A stretch of DNA of 64,000 nt from Ariolimax columbianus (Eukaryota; Mollusca; Gastropoda; Stylommatophora; Arionidae), in NCBI GenBank assembly GCA_036924085.1, contig JAVGWX010000013.1, forward strand, positions 42,051,893 to 42,115,892, read 5' to 3'. The notes beneath the pieces were generated by a model. The model saw nothing but the letters and a program-made list of their open reading frames with translations. It ran no database searches and was not told where the DNA came from. This document shows positions 60,165-64,000 of the stretch, in pieces. Made by a program: the position numbers and the translations under genes. Position 1 is the first letter of the stretch. Every line of letters begins with the position of its first letter.

Positions 60165-60632
60165 GAATTCCTATGCCGTCAGTACTCCTGTACGGAGCAG
60201 AAAGAAACCGGCAAAAGCAATACTGAGGCATCTCCAGTCGCTCGTCAATGTATGTTTACGTAATATAATGGATACAGGCTGGCAAGACATGGCGAGGAAT
60301 GAAGAACTGTGGGAAAGGAGACATCAATTACCAGTGGAGCAGCGGATAAAACGTAGGAAATGGGATTGGATAAAGCACACGCTACGGTTCGCACCATCAA
60401 ACATGGCGGTCCCTGATATGGAATTGCCAGGGGAAGAGGAAAAGAGGTAGACCAAGAAGCATCCGGTGAAGAGACTTTGAAAACGAATCTCGGTCCCTGG
60501 ACCTCACAACTGGAGAGAGGCAGAAAAGATAGATCAAAATCGAACTTGCTAGAGGAGGGTTGGCAAGGGTCTATGCTCCAAAAGGAGTGACGCGTACTGA
60601 TTGATTGATTGTTTGATTGATTGAAGGGACAA
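60165..60632 (+). pseudogene. RTE-like LINE 3' end with (TGAT)n tail
   Basis: The plus strand starts with VLLYGAERN, then LQSLVNVCLRNIMDTGWQDM, ARNEELWERRHQLPVEQRIK, RRKWDWIKHTLRFAPSNMAV, then KRKRGRPRSIR-type residues in another frame, NWREAEKIDQNRT, RRVGKGLCSKRSDA and a stop. These are the last 130 codons of RTE-like LINEs (LQ.FVN.CLR.I..W.D...NEELWER..Q.P.E.QI..RKW.WIGHTLR). The tail TGATTGATTGATTGTTTGAT is the kind of short repeat at which RTE elements end. One frameshift (near 60440). The clearest 3' terminus of this lineage here. Confidence 0.88.
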
Positions 60633-60889
60633 ACACAAAATGAATTACTTCAAAAAAATGTTGAGGTCACATGTTACAACTCGTTTAAAATGCGATGATA
60701 CTTTTTGATTAACTTAACTGAAGTTTGTTTTGCGTGTGTTGTTTATCTTCTGCTTTTTTTTTTAGTATGTGGGGGTTGGGGGTGAGGTGATGTTGTGAAT
60801 GTCTACGTGTGTATTGCAGATGCGTGATAATTACTTGCTGATTTTTAGGTGCACGACCACAAATTTGGTTTTTTCCCCTTTCTTTTATA
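60633..60889. other. Intronic DNA; composite repeat spacer
   Basis: GCAGATGCGTGATAATTACT at 60818 parallels 57522. Nothing else recognised. Confidence 0.4.
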
Positions 60890-62030
60890 TCGCAGGTACC
60901 AAAGAAAACAAGAAAAACAGAATACGAAGAAATACAAAACTATCAAAAGACAGAACACAAATATGGGAAAAAAATTCGAAGGACAGAAAAATTAGAAAAA
61001 CGGAAAACCAAGAGAGACAAACAAAATAAGGAAAACAGAAAACAAAGAAAAACAAAAATAATAAAGACAAAACAAGATAGACAGACAAATAAGAAAAACA
61101 GACAAATATGACAGACGAAACAATTAGAAAAAAGACAGAAAACCAAGAATGGCAGAAAACGATGAAAGACAGAAACCCAAAAAAGGCAGACAGCCTAGAA
61201 AGAAAGAAAACCAAGAAAGACAGAAAACGATGAAAGACAGAAACCCCAAAAAGGCAGACAGCCAAGAAAGAAAGAAAACCAAGAAAGACAGAAAACCTAG
61301 CAAGACAGAAACCCAAAAAAGGCAGACAGCCAAGAAAGAAAGAAAACCAAGAAAGACAAAAAACGATGAAAGACAGAAACCCCAAAAAGGCAGACAGCCA
61401 AGAAAGAAAGAAAACCAAGAAAGACAGAAAACGATGAAAGACAGAAACCCCAAAAAGGCAGACAGCCAAGAAAGAAAGAAAACCAAGAAAGACAGAAAAC
61501 GATGAAAGACAGAAACCCCAAAAAGGCAGACAGCCAAGAAAGAAAGAAAACCAAGAAAGACAGAAACCCCAAAAAGGCAGACAGCCAAGAAAGAAAGAAA
61601 ACCAAGAAAGACAGAAAACCTAGCAAGACAGAAACCCCAAAAAGGCAGACAGCCAAGAAAGAAAGAAAACCAAGAAAGACAGAAACCCAAAAAAGGCAGA
61701 CAGCCAAGAAAGAAAGAAAACCAAGAAAGACAGAAAACCTAGCAAGACAGAAGAAGGAAAGAACACGAAGAAAGATATAAATCCAAGAAAGACAGAAAAA
61801 CCAAGAAATGCAGAAAACTAAGAAAGACAGAAAACCAAGAAAAATATAAAACCAAGAAAGACAGAAAACCAAGAAAAACAACAACAAAAAACCAAGAAAG
61901 GCAGAAAACGAAGACAGACAGAAAATCAAGAAAAACATACAAATAAGCAAAAAACGAACAAATAAGACAGAAAAATAGGAAAGACAGAAAGCCAAGCAAG
62001 ACAGAACATGTCCTTTATAAGTAGAAAAGT
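60890..62030 (+). repeat. Polypurine minisatellite, 1.1 kb
   Basis: Plus strand is overwhelmingly A, G and C with almost no T: AAGAAAGACAGAAAACC, GATGAAAGACAGAAACCCCA and AAAAGGCAGACAGCCAAGAA repeat, most regularly at 61140-61740 in 36-66 bp blocks. The minus strand shows long hydrophobic open frames (up to 247 codons, FLSWLSAFLGF) caused only by the pyrimidine bias. Confidence 0.93.
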
Positions 62031-62483
62031 AGATGCTCAAAAATCCTCCTTTTTTTTTAATCTATAAGAAAAAGAAAAAAAAAAGCTAGCCGCCCGCCCG
62101 TCCTCACGCGTGCGCGCACGCACGCACGCACACACACACACACACACACTCACACACGGGTGGGCGGGCAGCACTTGTAATCACTACATGTGCGCATGTT
62201 TTTTTCCACTGGAAGGTATACTGTAATTTGTTTTGTTTCTTTACCGCGATTTCGTCACTTTGCTGCTTGCCTCTTTACGATTACATTTTGCACTGAAGGG
62301 TCGGATAAAAATTGTCTGAAACACCTGATCACCTGTTGAGAAATTATCAGCTGAACTAAAAGGAACAGGGATTTAGAGTTGGTTAGTTCAAGAGATTTCA
62401 GAGTGACAGAGACGGAAGGTCACTACCGAAATGGGAGGGTGACTTAGGAGATGATTAACAATGCGGTCAATCTTCTATATACT
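62031..62483. other. GC/CA-rich tract then unassigned DNA
   Basis: CCGCCCGCCCGTCC, ACGCGTGCGCGCACGCACGC and (CA)n at 62083-62165 form a CpG-dense alternating tract. The remainder shows nothing. Confidence 0.6.
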
Positions 62484-62705
62484 ATTCTTCTTCTTCGTTC
62501 ATTCTCATATCAAGGTCCCGGTTTCTCTAACTAAGGACACCGTTGTTTGTAAGGTTGTTTGATCTCCATACAGCTTTTGTCTCATATCTGTCTCGCGAGG
62601 CCAGTATTGTTCTCTCTTTTCCTGCATGAGCGTGAAGCTTCGTAGGATGTGTTCCACGGTCATGATATGCTCCTCACATGGACCCTTGTCATCTGTCCCA
62701 ATCCC
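62484..62705 (-). pseudogene. LINE ORF2 C-terminus with (GAA)n tail (LINE-A relative)
   Basis: The minus strand reads GTDDKGPCEEHIMTVEHILR then SFTLMQEKREQYWPRETDMR, QKLYGDQTTLQTTVSLVRET and GTLI, then the 3' end TTGATATGAGAATGAACG and (GAA)n. The block C.....MTVEHIL..C...Q..R...WP is the C-terminus seen in LINE-A/B/C (TAEHLLQNCPTYEDQREQMWP). The 3' end TGAGAATGAACGAAGAAG closely resembles that of DR-3 (TGAGAACGAAGAAG), so this lineage may be the mobiliser of DR-3. Confidence 0.8.
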
Positions 62706-63165
62706 AAAATGACATTCCGTAGTCCAGTATCTCCCTGACAAGTTCCCGCGTAGACACTGTTGCCCAGACTGACATTCCGTACTCCAGTATCTCCCTGACA
62801 TGTTCCCGCGTAGACACTGTTGCCCAGACTGACATTCCGTACTCCAGTATCTCCCTGACATGTTCCCGTGTAGACACTGTTGTCCAGACTGACATTCCGT
62901 AGTCCAGTATCTCCCTGACATGTTCCCGTGTAGACACTGTTGTCCAGACTGACATTCCGTACTCCAGTATCTCCCTGACATGTTCCCGTGTAGACACTGT
63001 TGCCCAGACTGGCATTCCGTACTCCAGTATCTCCCTGACATGTTCCCGTGTAGACACTGTTGCCCAGACTGACATTCCGTACTCCAGTATCTCCCTGACA
63101 TGTTCCCGTGTAGACACTGTTGCCCAGACTGACATTCCGTACGCCAGTATCTCTGACATGTTCTC
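62690..63165 (-). repeat. 60-bp in-frame minisatellite in LINE RT sequence
   Basis: Eight units of 60 bp. In one minus-strand frame each unit encodes 20 residues, EYGMSVWATVSTREHVREIL, which resembles the LINE connection motif RPVLEYGIAAWTTAAKAN. Since 60 is divisible by 3, frames stay open throughout (161 codons in this frame, 245 in another). The array runs straight into the LINE C-terminus at 62705. Confidence 0.92.
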
Positions 63166-63354
63166 GTATGACACTGGTGATAGTCCTCCAACTTGTGCCA
63201 GCCGGCTAACTTCTTTAAATGTGAGAACTTTCTAGTTGGCATCTGTTCTTATGCATTCAGATGTAGTTTCCATGTCTGATTCGACTTCCAGTTACACAGG
63301 ATTGTCCTCGTACTTAAGTCTATTTCTGGGAGTCAAGGTACAGCAGTGCATGAG
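63166..63354. other. Intronic DNA
   Basis: Probable decayed LINE sequence upstream of the 60-bp array; not assigned. Confidence 0.35.
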
Positions 63355-63625
63355 CGGACAGCAGACAGCGAGTAATAGCTGACACGAGCCAGCGCGTAAT
63401 AGTTGACAGGAGCCAGCGAGTCATAGCTGACAGCAGACATCGAGTCATAGCTAACAGCATACAGCGAGTCATAGCTGACAGCAGCCGGCGAGTCATAGCT
63501 GACAGCATCCGGCGAGTCATAGCTAACAGCAGCCAGCGAGTCATAGCTGACAGCAGCCAGCGAGTAATAGTTGACGGCAGTCAGCGAGTCATAGCTGACA
63601 GCAGCCGGCGAGTCATATCTGGCTG
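63355..63625 (+). repeat. 24-bp minisatellite
   Basis: About 11 units of 24 bp, CAGCGAGTCATAGCTGACAG then CAGC, with GAGTAATAGTTGAC variants. Divisible by 3, so minus-strand frames stay open; not coding. Confidence 0.95.
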
Positions 63626-63649
63626 CTGAGCGAAGCATAGGTAACCAAG

Positions 63650-63820
63650 ACCCTATTCCGCCTCTTACGCATACCCTGGAAACAAGCTGCACTAGTCAAG
63701 TGTAGTCTGGTCAACGGACATGGATCGCAGTGGAAAGGCAAACCCAGTACCCCAACAAAAAGTCAGCTGAAATCGGATGTGTCAAGCCGAAAGGCGCTGT
63801 AAACGACGATACAACGTGAC
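63650..63820 (+). repeat. Dispersed repeat DR-3, copy 8 (5' part)
   Basis: CCCTGGAAACAAGCTGCACT, GATCGCAGTGGAAAGGCAAA, CCCAGTACCCCAACAAAAAG, GCTGAAATCGGATGTGTCAA and GCCGAAAGGCGC in DR-3 order. The 3' part is not recognisable. Confidence 0.7.
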
Positions 63821-64000
63821 AAGGTCAGTTTCAGGAACAACGTAGAGGAAGGTAATTCACATCCAGGTAATTGTGGTTCGATGAGCGTTGTATATAATTT
63901 GAGAAGCAGTCATTTACTGTCATGAAGGTGTTGACCTGTACTCCTTATTTAGATTATCATTCGCCGAGGGTATCAAGGTTTGTCTGCATTCTATTCTTTT
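63821..64000. other. Intronic DNA to the right edge
   Basis: Nothing recognised. Confidence 0.35.

Noticed and set aside
60885..62040. Hydrophobic minus-strand open frames resembling multi-pass membrane proteins
   Set aside because: Phe/Leu/Ser strings follow from the pyrimidine-rich minus strand of a minisatellite.
42695..64000. Search for the upstream PACS exon (RRKRYKNRTILGYKTLA block)
   Set aside because: No minus-strand segment with this block was seen; it should lie beyond the window.

Overview
Kind of sequence. This is animal nuclear DNA, not bacterial. It has no operons or long host reading frames. It has short exons with GT/AG borders and consistent phase, tRNA-derived SINEs, many decayed LINEs, hAT and mariner debris, and about twenty satellite or minisatellite arrays. 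The LINE mix and the protein similarity suggest an invertebrate, possibly a gastropod mollusc. That taxon is an inference, not proven by the window.

Host gene. The only host gene recognised is on the minus strand. It is the middle part of a PACS (phosphofurin acidic cluster sorting protein) orthologue. Seven exons, in transcription order, are 42541-42694, 25409-25575, 20620-20679, 17056-17204, 15811-15874, 10929-10988 and (tentative) 1538-1741. They join without frameshift (858 nt, 286 codons, every phase matching) and carry PACS hallmarks such as SQPVDHE, DRSPDID, IKQKF.ALLKRFK and SDSGPE...STPKPKLRPFF. The N-terminal cargo-binding exons should lie beyond 64000 and the C-terminal exons before position 1. 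Nearly everything else is intron of this gene (1.2 to 17 kb each) or, above 42695, its upstream intron.

Repeats in the introns. (1) LINE-A: an endonuclease-RT-RNase H LINE ending in (GAA)n. Six copies with a 3' end (9419-10428, 12184-15579, 26731-29022, 45062-45759, 50912-51132, 54376-56181) are all 5'-truncated and all in PACS sense orientation, most with 10-13 bp target-site duplications (TSDs). (2) Related LINE-B and LINE-C RNase H fragments, and fragments of several other LINE lineages (RTE-like, CR1/L2-like and others). (3) Dispersed repeats called DR-1, DR-2 and DR-3 here. (4) tRNA-derived SINEs called SINE-A to SINE-F here. (5) hAT and mariner elements.

Layout. 1-8 kb: PACS exon, SINEs, a CR1-like 3' end, a hAT MITE, a 75-bp array. 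8-16 kb: SINE-A, LINE-A inside a 30-bp array, two exons, and LINE-A inside DR-2. 16-26 kb: three exons, LINE fragments, a 44-bp array, and a head-to-head DR-1 pair. 26-38 kb: the freshest LINE-A copy and several arrays. 38-42 kb: a BED/hAT transposase pseudogene split by a 1.9-kb, 43-bp array. 42-52 kb: the most N-terminal exon seen, a deleted mariner inside a LINE-A fragment, an inverted DR-3 pair, and an RTE-like pseudogene. 52-64 kb: a triple nest (LINE-B, LINE-A, SINE-A), TG-rich and polypurine tracts, and more arrays.

Main themes. The window shows a conserved trafficking gene stretched by layered transposon insertion. Several minisatellites start inside transposon coding sequence (hAT transposase, RNase H, two RT genes), so much of the satellite DNA seems to be amplified transposon. 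No CRISPR, operon or prokaryotic system is present.
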